Source: Sphingomonas koreensis
GTDB taxonomy: Bacteria; Pseudomonadota; Alphaproteobacteria; Sphingomonadales; Sphingomonadaceae
Direction: 5' to 3'
Assembly: GCF_002797435.1 (NCBI RefSeq)
Contig: NZ_PGEN01000001.1
Span: 496,001 to 560,000 of the forward strand
DNA: 64,000 bases
This document shows, one piece after another, positions 25,340 to 37,315 of this stretch. Position numbers and translations under genes: made by a program. The first letter of the stretch is position 1. The number at the start of each line of letters is the position of its first letter. The notes under the pieces are model-generated. The model ran no database searches and was not told where the DNA came from. It was given only the letters and a program-made list of their open reading frames with translations.

Positions 25340-26446
25340 ATGCCCACCCCGCCCTTCCGTGCCGACCATGTCGGCAGCTTTCTCCGTCCCAAGGCGCTGA
25401 TCGACGCCCGCACCGCGTTCAAGGCGGGCGATATCGATGCCGCCGCGCTCCGCGCCGCCGAAGACGAGGCGATCCGCGGGGTGGTGAAATTCCAGGAGGA
25501 TCTTGGCCTTCAGGGCATCACCGACGGCGAGTTCCGCCGCACCTATTTCCATACCGATTTCCTGCTCCAGCTCGACGGGGTCGAGGAAGCCGGCGGCACC
25601 CAGGTCAAGTTCCACCAGCATGGCGGCAAGGAGCTCGAATATGCCCCGCCCGTCATGAAGATCACCGGCAAGGTCGCCCACGCCCGCGATATCCAGCGCG
25701 CCGACTATGCATTCCTCGCCAGCTGCACGACGCGCACGCCGAAGGTGACGATCCCCTCGCCGACGATGCTGCACTTCCGCGGCGGCCGCGACGCGATCGA
25801 CACCGCCGCCTATCCCGAGCTGGACGATTTCTACACCGATCTCGCCGCCGCCTATCGCGCGGAGATCGCCAGCCTCGCCGAGGCCGGCTGCCGCTACCTC
25901 CAGCTCGACGACACCAACCTCGCCTATCTCTGCGACGAGACCCAGCGCGAGAATGCGCGGAAGCGCGGCATGGACCCGGACGCGCTGCCGCGTCTCTATG
26001 CCCGCATCATCAACGATTCGATCCGCGACAAGCCCGCGGACATGACCGTCTGCGTCCACCTCTGCCGCGGCAATTTCCGCTCCTCCTGGGCGGCCGAGGG
26101 CGGCTACGAGCCCGTCGCCGAAGTGCTGTTCAACGAGCTCGCGGTGGACGGCTATTTCCTCGAATATGACGACCCCCGCTCGGGCGACTTCGCGCCGCTG
26201 CGCCATGTACCCAAGGGCAAGACCGTGGTGCTCGGTCTCGTCACCACCAAGCTTGGCGAGCTCGAATCCAAGGACGACGTCAAGCGCCGCATCGACGAGG
26301 CCGCGCAGTTCGCCCCCATCGACCAGCTCGCGCTCTCACCGCAATGCGGCTTCTCCTCGACCGTCCACGGCAACGACATCGCGGTTGAGCAGCAAGCGGA
26401 GAAGATGCGGCTGGTGATCGACGTCGCGCGTGAGGTTTGGGGCTAA
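25340..26446 (+). CDS. MetE-core-like zinc methyltransferase
   Basis: Protein of 368 aa homologous to the C-terminal catalytic domain of cobalamin-independent methionine synthase; the N-terminal MetE domain is absent. It starts with FRADHVGSFLRP, as in the YxjG/YxjH-type MetE-like proteins. Zinc ligands seem complete: His and Cys in VCVHLCRGN, Glu in FLEYDD and Cys in LSPQCGFSS. AAGGAG lies seven bases before ATG 25340. It is divergent from vanA across a shared palindrome, so it is probably co-regulated. The methyl donor and acceptor are unknown. It could move methyl groups from methoxyaromatic turnover to homocysteine or a related thiol, but this is an inference from position only. Confidence 0.82.
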   Translation: MPTPPFRADHVGSFLRPKALIDARTAFKAGDIDAAALRAAEDEAIRGVVKFQEDLGLQGITDGEFRRTYFHTDFLLQLDGVEEAGGTQVKFHQHGGKELEYAPPVMKITGKVAHARDIQRADYAFLASCTTRTPKVTIPSPTMLHFRGGRDAIDTAAYPELDDFYTDLAAAYRAEIASLAEAGCRYLQLDDTNLAYLCDETQRENARKRGMDPDALPRLYARIINDSIRDKPADMTVCVHLCRGNFRSSWAAEGGYEPVAEVLFNELAVDGYFLEYDDPRSGDFAPLRHVPKGKTVVLGLVTTKLGELESKDDVKRRIDEAAQFAPIDQLALSPQCGFSSTVHGNDIAVEQQAEKMRLVIDVAREVWG

Positions 26447-26499
26447 CCCTCCGGCGCTCCGGGGGAACCGATCACCGCGACGCCGGCGCCCGAGAAAAA

Positions 26500-26534
26500 T
26501 AGTTCTATGCCATAACTGTTATTGACTAGAACTA
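26500..26534. promoter_or_regulatory. Nested inverted repeats before TonB receptor
   Basis: TAGTTCTA (26500-26507) and TAGAACTA (26527-26534) form a perfect 8-bp inverted repeat around a second near-palindrome ATAACTGTTAT (26512-26522). They lie 67 bases before the receptor start in a 154-base gap. A regulator site is likely, but the regulator is unknown. Confidence 0.5.
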
Positions 26535-26600
26535 ATCCAGATGCGAACATCCGTCCAAAGCTGAAAACCCGTGAGGGTTTCGAACCTGGGGAGGATTTGC

Positions 26601-29003
26601 ATGGCAGGGCAACTGGCATCGACTCGTGCGCGTCTGGCTTGCGGCGTCGCGGCGATCATCACACTGGCCGGCGGACTGGTTTCGGAACAGGCCCGAGCCC
26701 AGGCTGGCGCACCGGCTGCCACCGAACCGGCCGACGAAGACCCGAGGGAAATCCTGGTCACCGCGCGCCGCCGCGAGGAAAGCCTGCAGGACACGCCCGT
26801 CGCGATCTCGGCCTTCAGTGCCGAGATGCTCGAAGACCGGCAGATTCAGCAGACCCAGGATCTCGAACGGATCACCCCCAGCCTGCAGTTCAAGCCGGCG
26901 GGCCAGCTTTCGGGCAACAGCGCCTCGTCGGTGGTGTTCATCCGCGGCGTGGGCCAGGTCGATCCGACCGCCGCGGTCGATCCCGGCGTCGGCATCTATC
27001 TCGACGAGGTGTATCTCGGCCGCGCCGTCGGCGGCGCGATCGATTTCGGCGACATCGCCAGCGTCGAGGTGCTGCGCGGCCCGCAGGGCACCTTGTTCGG
27101 CCGCAACACGATCGGCGGCGCGATCCTCGTACGCACCAAGCAACCCGAGCTCGGCGAGTTCAGCGGACGCGCGCGCCTCCGCGCCGGCAGCGACGATTGG
27201 TACGAGGGGTTCGCCGCGCTCAACATTCCGATCGGTGAGACCGTCGCGGCGCGTGTCTCGGGCGGGTTCCGCAAGCGCGATGGCTATGTGATCCGCGCGT
27301 TCGACGGGCTCGATCTGGGCAATGAGAACCGCTATTCGCTTGCGGCGTCGCTCAAATGGGAGCCCTCGGCGGACTTCGATCTGCTGCTGCGCGCCGACTA
27401 TAGCAAGCAGGACGAGCATGGCGCGCCGTTCGTCTTCGCCGGGATCAACGAGCAGGCGCCGGTCGCGGCGATCGTCAGCGTCGCGGCGGGCTGCCCCGGC
27501 GCGACGATTCCCTTCGCGCCGCTGACACCGGGCGACCCCCGTTTCGGCGCGCCCAACGTGCCGCTGATCAACGACGCGCGCTGCGCCAACGACTTCCAGG
27601 CGCGCGGCGATTTCGTCAACGGCGGCACGGCTGCGGTGATGAGCACCTCCCAAGTCTGGGGTCTCGCCGCGACGGGCAACATCCGACTGACCGATCAGGC
27701 GTCGATCAAGCTGATCACCGCCTGGCGCGAGACCGAATCACGCGGCATCCGCGATGCGGACAACACGCCGTTCCTGATGATCACCACGGATGTGGGATCG
27801 AAGTCGCAGCAGTTCAGCCAGGAGGTCCAGCTCCAGCTCGACTTCGGGAAGGTGAATGCCATCCTGGGCGGCTACTACTTCAACGAGGTCACCAACGAGC
27901 GCGCCACCGTGCCGCTGTCCTTCCCGCCCTCTCCGCCCGTGATCGCGTCGCTCCTCGCCGGCGGGCCGGCCACCCGCGATCTCCAGATCTCACGGCTCAA
28001 GACCGATTCGGTCGCGGCGTTCGGCGAGCTGAGCTGGGAGCCGATGCAGGGGCTCGAGCTTAGCGGCGGGCTCCGCTACACCTCGGATCGCAAGACCTAT
28101 CAGGGGACGGTGTTCAACCTGTTCCCCGGCACGCAGCCCGACCCGGATCCGCTCCCGGTGCTTGCGACCTCGCAGGGCGGGCCACTGTTCATCTTCAACC
28201 GTCCGTTCAGCGAGAGCTTCTCCGCACTGACCGGATCGGCGAGCGTCCAATATCGCTGGAACGACGCGATCAGCACCTATGCCTCCTATGCCCGCAGCTT
28301 CAAATCGGGCGGATTCAATACCCGCTACAACGCGCCGGCCGCGGGGAACCTTCCGGTGCCGTTCGACGAGGAGAAGGTGACCAGCTACGAGATCGGCGCC
28401 AAGACCAATATCGGCCGGCTGCGCATCAATCTCGCCGCATTCCAGGCTGAGTATCAGGATATCCAGCTGATCTTCCGCCAGGGCGTCGTGCCGCTGCTGT
28501 TCAACGCGGGCGAGGCGCGCATCCGCGGCTTCGAGGCCGAGGCAAGCCTGCGCACCACCTGGGGGCTGACCCTCGACGCGGGGCTCAGCATCCTCGACGA
28601 CAAGATCAAGAGCATCACCCCCGTGCCCGGCGCGACCGCGACCGTGGCGCCGGGCGACGACCTGCCCTTCACGCCCGACTATCAGGCCAATTTCGGCATC
28701 TCCTACGCGATCCCGCTGGGCGGCGAAGCGACGCTCACGCCCCGGATAGATGGCAGCTATACGTCCAGGATCACCTTCATCACCGGCAGCGTGCCGCTGA
28801 TCGAAGAGGACGGCTATTTCGTCGGCAACGCCTCGCTGACGCTCAAGCTCGGCAAGGGGATCGAGGTGAGCGGCGGCGTGAACAACCTGTTCGACGAGCG
28901 CTATTTGATCCAGGGCAACGCCTCGCTGGCAACGCTGGGCTATGCCGAGCGCATCTTCGCACGGCCGCGCAGCTGGTACGTCCAGCTATCCGGCCAATTC
29001 TAG
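26601..29003 (+). CDS. TonB-dependent receptor
   Basis: Complete outer-membrane receptor of 800 aa. The ATG at 26601 follows GGGGAGGA; an earlier in-frame ATG at 26571 lacks a site. The signal peptide ends near QARAQAG, REILVTARRREES is the TonB-box region, and the plug has VVFIRGVGQ and VEVLRGPQGTLFGRN. It ends in LSGQF with a terminal Phe as in barrel proteins. It sits between the ferulate/vanillate genes and ligI. Sphingomonads use such receptors (for example DdvT in SYK-6) to take up lignin-derived aromatics, so a similar role is likely; the ligand is not shown. Confidence 0.9.
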   Translation: MAGQLASTRARLACGVAAIITLAGGLVSEQARAQAGAPAATEPADEDPREILVTARRREESLQDTPVAISAFSAEMLEDRQIQQTQDLERITPSLQFKPAGQLSGNSASSVVFIRGVGQVDPTAAVDPGVGIYLDEVYLGRAVGGAIDFGDIASVEVLRGPQGTLFGRNTIGGAILVRTKQPELGEFSGRARLRAGSDDWYEGFAALNIPIGETVAARVSGGFRKRDGYVIRAFDGLDLGNENRYSLAASLKWEPSADFDLLLRADYSKQDEHGAPFVFAGINEQAPVAAIVSVAAGCPGATIPFAPLTPGDPRFGAPNVPLINDARCANDFQARGDFVNGGTAAVMSTSQVWGLAATGNIRLTDQASIKLITAWRETESRGIRDADNTPFLMITTDVGSKSQQFSQEVQLQLDFGKVNAILGGYYFNEVTNERATVPLSFPPSPPVIASLLAGGPATRDLQISRLKTDSVAAFGELSWEPMQGLELSGGLRYTSDRKTYQGTVFNLFPGTQPDPDPLPVLATSQGGPLFIFNRPFSESFSALTGSASVQYRWNDAISTYASYARSFKSGGFNTRYNAPAAGNLPVPFDEEKVTSYEIGAKTNIGRLRINLAAFQAEYQDIQLIFRQGVVPLLFNAGEARIRGFEAEASLRTTWGLTLDAGLSILDDKIKSITPVPGATATVAPGDDLPFTPDYQANFGISYAIPLGGEATLTPRIDGSYTSRITFITGSVPLIEEDGYFVGNASLTLKLGKGIEVSGGVNNLFDERYLIQGNASLATLGYAERIFARPRSWYVQLSGQF

Positions 29004-29020
29004 GCTGGCGGGCCGGCGGA

Positions 29021-30952
<1,932 letters not shown>

Positions 30953-30960
<8 letters not shown>

Positions 30961-31627
30961 ATTCGAGTCCCATTTCGGCCAGCCGCGAACGCATGTCGTA
31001 GATGTCGAGCCCCAGCTCGCCCGCCGCCAGCCGCTTGCGCTTGCTCTCCTCCGCCGCTTCGCGAGCGCGCGCTTTCTCCAGCACCGCCGCCGCATCCCCG
31101 CGCTTCACCACGCACACGCCGTCATCGTCGGCGACAATCACGTCCCCCGGCTCGATCGCGGCACCCGCGCAGACGATCGGCACGTTGACCGACCCAAGGG
31201 TGTTCTTGACCGTCCCCTGCGCGAACACCGCCTTCGACCACACAGGGAAGCCCATCTGGGTCAGGTCGCGCACGTCGCGCACGCCGGCGTCGATCACCAG
31301 CCCGCGGCACCCGCGCGCCATCGCGCTGGTCGCGAGCAGATCACCGAAATAGCCGTCGACGCAGGGGCTGGTGGGCGCGAGGACGAGGATGTCGCCCGCC
31401 TGCAGCTGCTCGATCGCGACATGCACCATCCAGTTGTCGCCCGGCGGCGAGGAGATCGTGACGGCATTCCCCGCGATCCGTGCGCCGGGATAGATCGGAC
31501 GCATGTAATGGGCGAGCAGGCCAATGCGGCCCTGCGCTTCATGCACCGTGGCGACGCCTGCGTCTCCCAGACCCTGGACGATGTCCAATGAAGTGCGGGG
31601 GATGTTCTGTACGACACGTGCAACCAT
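30953..31627 (-). CDS. ligK: 4-carboxy-4-hydroxy-2-oxoadipate aldolase
   Basis: RraA-like class II aldolase of 224 aa, the last step of protocatechuate 4,5-cleavage: it splits 4-carboxy-4-hydroxy-2-oxoadipate into pyruvate and oxaloacetate and usually also decarboxylates oxaloacetate. [33 protein letters not shown] and [14 protein letters not shown] (the G-x-R-D metal site) are clear. ATG 31627 is preferred since GGAG lies six bases before it; an ATG two codons upstream touches the ribosome site. It is the first gene of the minus-strand lig operon, divergent from the LysR regulator. Confidence 0.94.
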
Positions 31628-31750
31628 TGTCATCTCCGGAGGGGAACGTGGACTCGTTAGGACGCGGGAAAGCGAACTTCGACCGTTACATATTCTCTTT
31701 TGGCGGATCGCGGTTTTTCCTCCAGCAGGACGATCCGGCGCTAATGGAAT

Positions 31751-31781
31751 TTGCTGACGTGCGATAAGTTTTTGCTATAGA
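31751..31781 (+). promoter_or_regulatory. Candidate promoter of the LysR gene, leaderless transcript
   Basis: TTGCTG (31751-31756) and, after 17 bases, GCTATA (31774-31779) or the overlapping TATAGA put the transcription start at about the ATG at 31788. There is no ribosome site before that ATG, so the message may be leaderless. Confidence 0.4.
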
Positions 31782-31793
31782 TCATGCATGATC
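31780..31793. promoter_or_regulatory. Perfect 14-bp palindrome over the LysR start codon
   Basis: GATCATGCATGATC is a perfect palindrome that contains the ATG at 31788. It could be an autoregulatory operator, or chance. Confidence 0.4.
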
Positions 31794-32990
31794 CAGCCCT
31801 TCGACCTCAACCTTCGCCACTTGCGCGCGCTCTCCGCCGTCATCGCCGAAGGCAGCCTCAGCCGCGCGGCCGATGCTGCGGGCCTGTCGCAGCCCGCGTT
31901 GACCCAGGGCCTGGGCAAGCTCGAGCGCCAGCTTGAGGTGCAGTTGTTCGAACGCCGCCCCGATGGTGTCGCGCCCACCGAAGCCGGGCATGCGCTTGCA
32001 GAACGCGTCGCGCGCGCGTTTGACTATCTGGCCGGCGGCGTCCGCCGTTTCGCGCGCATGGGCCGCGGCTTCTCGCGCCCCGAGCGATTGATGACCGCAA
32101 CGCAGCTCGACGCCTTTCTCCACTTCGCGGACGCGCAGAGCTTCGTCGGCGCGGCGCAGGCGAGCGGCCTTTCCCAACCCGCCATCCATCGCGCGGTACG
32201 CGATCTCGAGCAGATCTGCGCGACGCCACTCGCCGAACGGCGCGGACGGGGAGTCGCGCTCACCGCAGCGGGACGGCTGCTGGCGCGCGGTGCGCGTCTC
32301 GCACAGCAGGAGATCGCCGCGGGCATCATCGAGGTGCGGGGAGACGAGCGGGAGGGAGGACGCATCGCGATCGGCGCGATGCCATTGAGCCGCGCGCTCG
32401 TGCTTCCCCGCGCGCTGGCGGATCTGCTCCGCGCTGCACCGAACGCGGTGGTCGATGTGGTCGAGGGATCGTGGCGCGAACTCGTCGAGCCGCTCGCCGA
32501 CGGCATCATCGACCTGACCATCGGAGCGCTGCGCGAGGAGGCGCCGCCAGGCCTGGCGCAGGAACCCCTGTTCACCGACCAGCTTGCGATCTTCGGGCGA
32601 CCCGGCCACCCTGCGCTCGGCGGCACGATCGGCCTCGACACGCTCCGTGCGCAGCAATGGATCGTCGGGCCGGCCGGAACGCCGCTTCGCACGCACTGGG
32701 AAGCCTTGTTCGCAGGCGCTCCCCTTCCCCATGTTCCGGTCGAATGCGGTTCGGTGATGGTGATCCGGGGCCTGTTGACCCAGAGCGATCTGCTGACGCT
32801 GCTCTCCCCCGATCAGGTCGCGCTCGAAGTCGAAAGCTGTGTGTTGGCCCAGATCGGACCGCTACTCCCCTCCGCGATACGGACCATCGGCCTCACGACC
32901 CGCACCGGCTGGCGGCCCACGCCGGTCCAGCGCATGCTGCTCGACCTGATCCGCGCGGCTGCCAGAGACACAAGACTTCCGGAAAAATGA
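31788..32990 (+). CDS. LysR-type regulator with two HTH domains (LigR-like)
   Basis: Regulator of 400 aa, about 100 longer than usual LysR proteins, because it has two LysR-type DNA-binding domains in tandem. The first (residues 6-66) has LRALSAVIAEGSLSRAADAA and SQPALTQGLGKLERQL. The second (104-164) has LDAFLHFADAQSFVGAAQAS and SQPAIHRAVRDLEQI. A substrate-binding domain follows from about 190 (GGRIAIGAMPLSRALVLPRA). It stands between the divergent ligK-ligU-ligI and ligJABC-pobA operons, the place of LigR, which activates both in SYK-6. Effectors would be protocatechuate or gallate by analogy. Confidence 0.88.
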   Translation: MIQPFDLNLRHLRALSAVIAEGSLSRAADAAGLSQPALTQGLGKLERQLEVQLFERRPDGVAPTEAGHALAERVARAFDYLAGGVRRFARMGRGFSRPERLMTATQLDAFLHFADAQSFVGAAQASGLSQPAIHRAVRDLEQICATPLAERRGRGVALTAAGRLLARGARLAQQEIAAGIIEVRGDEREGGRIAIGAMPLSRALVLPRALADLLRAAPNAVVDVVEGSWRELVEPLADGIIDLTIGALREEAPPGLAQEPLFTDQLAIFGRPGHPALGGTIGLDTLRAQQWIVGPAGTPLRTHWEALFAGAPLPHVPVECGSVMVIRGLLTQSDLLTLLSPDQVALEVESCVLAQIGPLLPSAIRTIGLTTRTGWRPTPVQRMLLDLIRAAARDTRLPEK

Positions 32991-33116
32991 TGGCCGGTGA
33001 TTCAATCCGATTGGGCACATGGAACGCTCCCCCTTAGCCATGGGGAATGGACCTCAAATGGAACATGTCGTTGCCGAAGTTTGCTTTCCCCGAATTCCGA
33101 TTGTCCACTTTCAGGG

Positions 33117-33132
33117 CGCAATGCCCTTTGCG
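33117..33132. promoter_or_regulatory. Inverted repeat before the ligJABC operon
   Basis: CGCAATGCCCTTTGCG contains CGCAA/TTGCG six bases apart, 16 bases before the first gene. The 157-base gap must hold the promoter and LysR site of the plus-strand lig operon; this short repeat is the only symmetric element noticed there and could equally limit translation. Confidence 0.3.
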
Positions 33133-33147
33133 TGAAACGCTGGCGGG

Positions 33148-34026
33148 ATGACTGGCGCAATCGCCTTTATCGGTTTTGGAGAAGCAGGCGGAGCCTTTGC
33201 GCGTCCGGGCGATCGTGCCTTTGACCGCAAGACGACCCATCCGAGCACCCGCGCGGCGAAGCTGACCGACTATGAAGCAGCCGGGGTCGAGGGTTGCGAG
33301 ACCGCTCGCGCGGCGCTGACCGGAGCGGCAGTGGTGCTTTCGCTTGTCACCGCCGATCAGGCGCTCGAGGCGGCGCGGACGGGCGCCGCCCTACTCGAAC
33401 CGGGCGCGCTGTGGCTCGACATGAACAGCGTCGCACCAAGCACCAAGCGCGCCGCCGCGGAAGCGATCGAGGCGGCCGGAGGGCGCTATGCCGATGTCGC
33501 CGTGATGGCGCCGGCGCATCCGGCACGGAGGGCGGTCCCGCTGCTGGTTGCCGGGCCGCACGCAGCGGACGCCGCAGCGGCGCTGGCGGCGATCGGATTC
33601 GCCCGGATCGAGGTCGCCGGGCCGAAGATCGGCGACGCCGCGGCGGTCAAGATGATCCGTTCGGTAATGGTCAAGGGGATCGAGGCGCTGACTGCCGAGT
33701 GCATCCTCGCCGCGAACCGCGCGGGGGTGACCGACGCGGTGATCGCCTCGCTCGACGCGAGCACCAAGGCGCGGGGCTGGGGCGAGCGGGCGGACTATAA
33801 TTTCGACCGGATGCTGGCGCATGGAACGCGCCGCGCGGCCGAGATGGAAGAGGTCGCCAGGACACTGGAGGATCTCGGGATCGCCCCGGCGATGACGCGT
33901 GCGACGATCGCACGCCAGCGGGAGCTGGGGGCGCTCGGCATGGGAGTGCCGGACGGGCTGGCAGCGAAGCTGGCCCGCATTGAGGACGGCCTGGCGGCTC
34001 GTCATTCGGGAGAGGAAGCCGCGTGA
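33148..34026 (+). CDS. DUF1932-type NAD(P)-dependent dehydrogenase, role unknown
   Basis: Protein of 292 aa of the beta-hydroxyacid/6-phosphogluconate dehydrogenase superfamily with a C-terminal DUF1932 region. The N-terminal Rossmann motif is AIAFIGFGEAGGAFA; GPKIGDAAAVKMIRSVMVKG is the central catalytic helix segment with the conserved Lys; the end (about 190-270) is all-helical. It is the first gene of the ligJ-ligA-ligB-ligC-pobA operon and its stop overlaps the ligJ GTG (GTGA). None of the known protocatechuate 4,5-cleavage steps needs it. It may reduce or oxidise a side product or feed another hydroxyacid into the route. Confidence 0.85.
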   Translation: MTGAIAFIGFGEAGGAFARPGDRAFDRKTTHPSTRAAKLTDYEAAGVEGCETARAALTGAAVVLSLVTADQALEAARTGAALLEPGALWLDMNSVAPSTKRAAAEAIEAAGGRYADVAVMAPAHPARRAVPLLVAGPHAADAAAALAAIGFARIEVAGPKIGDAAAVKMIRSVMVKGIEALTAECILAANRAGVTDAVIASLDASTKARGWGERADYNFDRMLAHGTRRAAEMEEVARTLEDLGIAPAMTRATIARQRELGALGMGVPDGLAAKLARIEDGLAARHSGEEAA

Positions 34027-35041
34027 TTATCGACTGCCATGGCCATTATACCGTGCTGCCCAAAGGACATGACGCGTGGCGCGAGGAGCAGAAGGCCGCG
34101 TTCAAGGCCGGCACCACGCCGCCGCCCTATCCCGAAATCAGCGACGATGAGATCCGCGAGACGATCGAGGCGAACCAGTTGCGCCTGATCAGGGAGCGCG
34201 GTGCGGATCTCACGATCTTCTCGCCGCGCGCCTCGGCGATGGCGCCGCATGTCGGGGACGAGGCAGTCGCCACGGAATGGGCGATGCGCTGCAACGACTT
34301 GATCGCGCGCGTGGTGAAGCTGTTCCCCGAGAGGTTCGCGGGCGTGTGCATGCTGCCGCAAAGTCCCAAGGCGGGGATGGCGAACAGCATCGCTGAACTG
34401 GAGCGCTGCGTCACCGAACTCGGCTTCATCGGCTGCAACCTCAACCCCGATCCCGGCGGCGGCCACTTTACCCATCCGCCGCTGACCGACCGCTACTGGT
34501 ATCCCTTCTACGAGAAGATGGTCGAGCTGGACGTGCCGGCGATGATCCACGTCTCGGGCAGCTGCAACCCGGCGATGCACGCGACCGGCGGCTACTACAT
34601 CGCTGCGGACACGGTGGCGTTCATGCAGCTGCTGGAAGGCAACCTGTTCGCCGATTTCCCGACGCTGCGTTTCATCATCCCGCATGGCGGCGGCGCGGTG
34701 CCGTACCATTGGGGCCGCTATCGCGGCCTCGCCGACATGCTCAAGAAGCCAGCGCTCGACACGCACCTCATGAACAACATCTTCTTCGACACCTGTGTCT
34801 ATCATCAACCGGGCATCGACCTGTTGGCCGACGTGATCGCGAACAAAAACATCCTGTTCGGGTCGGAGATGGTGGGCGCGGTGCGCGGGATCGATCCGAC
34901 CACCGGACACTATTTCGACGACACCAAACGCTATGTGGACGCGCTGGAGATCAGCGATACCGAGCGGCACGCGATCTTCGAGGGCAATGCGCGGCGGGTG
35001 TTCCCGCGGCTGGACGCGCAGTTGAAGGCACGCGGGCTGTG

Positions 35042-35042
<1 letters not shown>
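34023..35042 (+). CDS. ligJ: 4-oxalomesaconate hydratase
   Basis: Amidohydrolase-fold hydratase of 339 aa adding water to 4-oxalomesaconate to give 4-carboxy-4-hydroxy-2-oxoadipate. The start IIDCHGHYTVLP gives the His-x-His metal site, followed by DLTIFSPRASAMAPHVGD, GFIGCNLNPDPGGGHFT and FIIPHGGGAVPYHWGRYRG as in LigJ proteins. GTG 34023 overlaps the upstream stop, and its TGA overlaps the ligA ATG by one base. It belongs to the lig operon between the DUF1932 gene and ligA. Confidence 0.95.
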
Positions 35043-36345
<1,303 letters not shown>

Positions 36346-36367
36346 CCTTCCAACACTGGAGACAGAC

Positions 36368-37315
36368 ATGAAGATCGCACTCGCAGGCGCCGGCGCATTC
36401 GGCGAAAAGCATCTCGACGGCCTGAGGAACATCGACGGGGTCGAGGTGATCTCGGTGGTCGGGCGGCGCCTGGAACCGACCCAGAAGGTCGCCGACAAAT
36501 ATGGCATCCCGCACGCAACCACCGAGCTGGTCGAGGCGCTGGAGCAGCCAGGGCTGGATGCGGTAATTTTGTGCACGCCGACACAGATGCACGCCGCCCA
36601 GGCGATCCAGTGCATGGACGCGGGCAAGCATGTGCAGGTCGAGATCCCGCTGTGCGACAGCCTGGCCGATGGCGAGGCGGTGCTGGCCAAGGCGCAGGAA
36701 ACCGGCCTCACCTGCATGGTGGGGCACACCCGCCGCTTCAACCCAAGCCACCAGTATCTGCACCGCAGGATTATGGCGGGCGAGCTCGCCGTCCAGCAGA
36801 TGGATGTGCAGACCTACTTCTTCCGCCGCAAGAACATGAACGCCAAGGGCGAGGCGCGATCATGGACCGATCACCTGCTGTGGCATCATGCCGCGCATAC
36901 GGTCGATCTGTTCGCATATCAGGCGGGACCGATCGTCGCAGCCAACGCAATCGAAGGACCGCACCATCCCGAGCTCGGCATCGCGATGGACATGTCGCTC
37001 CAGCTCAAGGCCGAGAGCGGCGCGATCTGCACACTAAGCCTGTCGTTCAACAATGACGGACCGCTCGGCACCTTCTTCCGCTACATTTGCGACAACGGCA
37101 CCTGGATCGCGCGCTATGACGACCTGGTCACGGGCAAGGAAGAGCCGGTCGACCTGACGGGCGTGACCGTCACCAGCAACGGCATCGAGCTGCAGGACCG
37201 CGAGTTCATCGCCGCGATCCGCGAAGGGCGAGAACCCAATGCCAGCGTGGCGCAGGTTCTTCCCTGTTACCGCGTGCTCGACGCGCTTGAGAAGCAACTC
37301 GAAGCGGCGCGATGA
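36368..37315 (+). CDS. ligC: 4-carboxy-2-hydroxymuconate-6-semialdehyde dehydrogenase
   Basis: GFO/IDH/MocA-type dehydrogenase of 315 aa oxidising the LigAB product (its hemiacetal) to 2-pyrone-4,6-dicarboxylate with NADP. KIALAGAGAFGEKHLDGL is the nucleotide-binding motif, VQVEIPLCDSLADGE carries the family Glu-Ile-Pro-Leu motif, and WTDHLLWHHAAHTVDLF is the conserved substrate-site segment of LigC. It follows ligB after 22 bases, with a GGAG just before the ATG, and its stop overlaps the pobA start as ATGA. Confidence 0.96.
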   Translation: MKIALAGAGAFGEKHLDGLRNIDGVEVISVVGRRLEPTQKVADKYGIPHATTELVEALEQPGLDAVILCTPTQMHAAQAIQCMDAGKHVQVEIPLCDSLADGEAVLAKAQETGLTCMVGHTRRFNPSHQYLHRRIMAGELAVQQMDVQTYFFRRKNMNAKGEARSWTDHLLWHHAAHTVDLFAYQAGPIVAANAIEGPHHPELGIAMDMSLQLKAESGAICTLSLSFNNDGPLGTFFRYICDNGTWIARYDDLVTGKEEPVDLTGVTVTSNGIELQDREFIAAIREGREPNASVAQVLPCYRVLDALEKQLEAAR

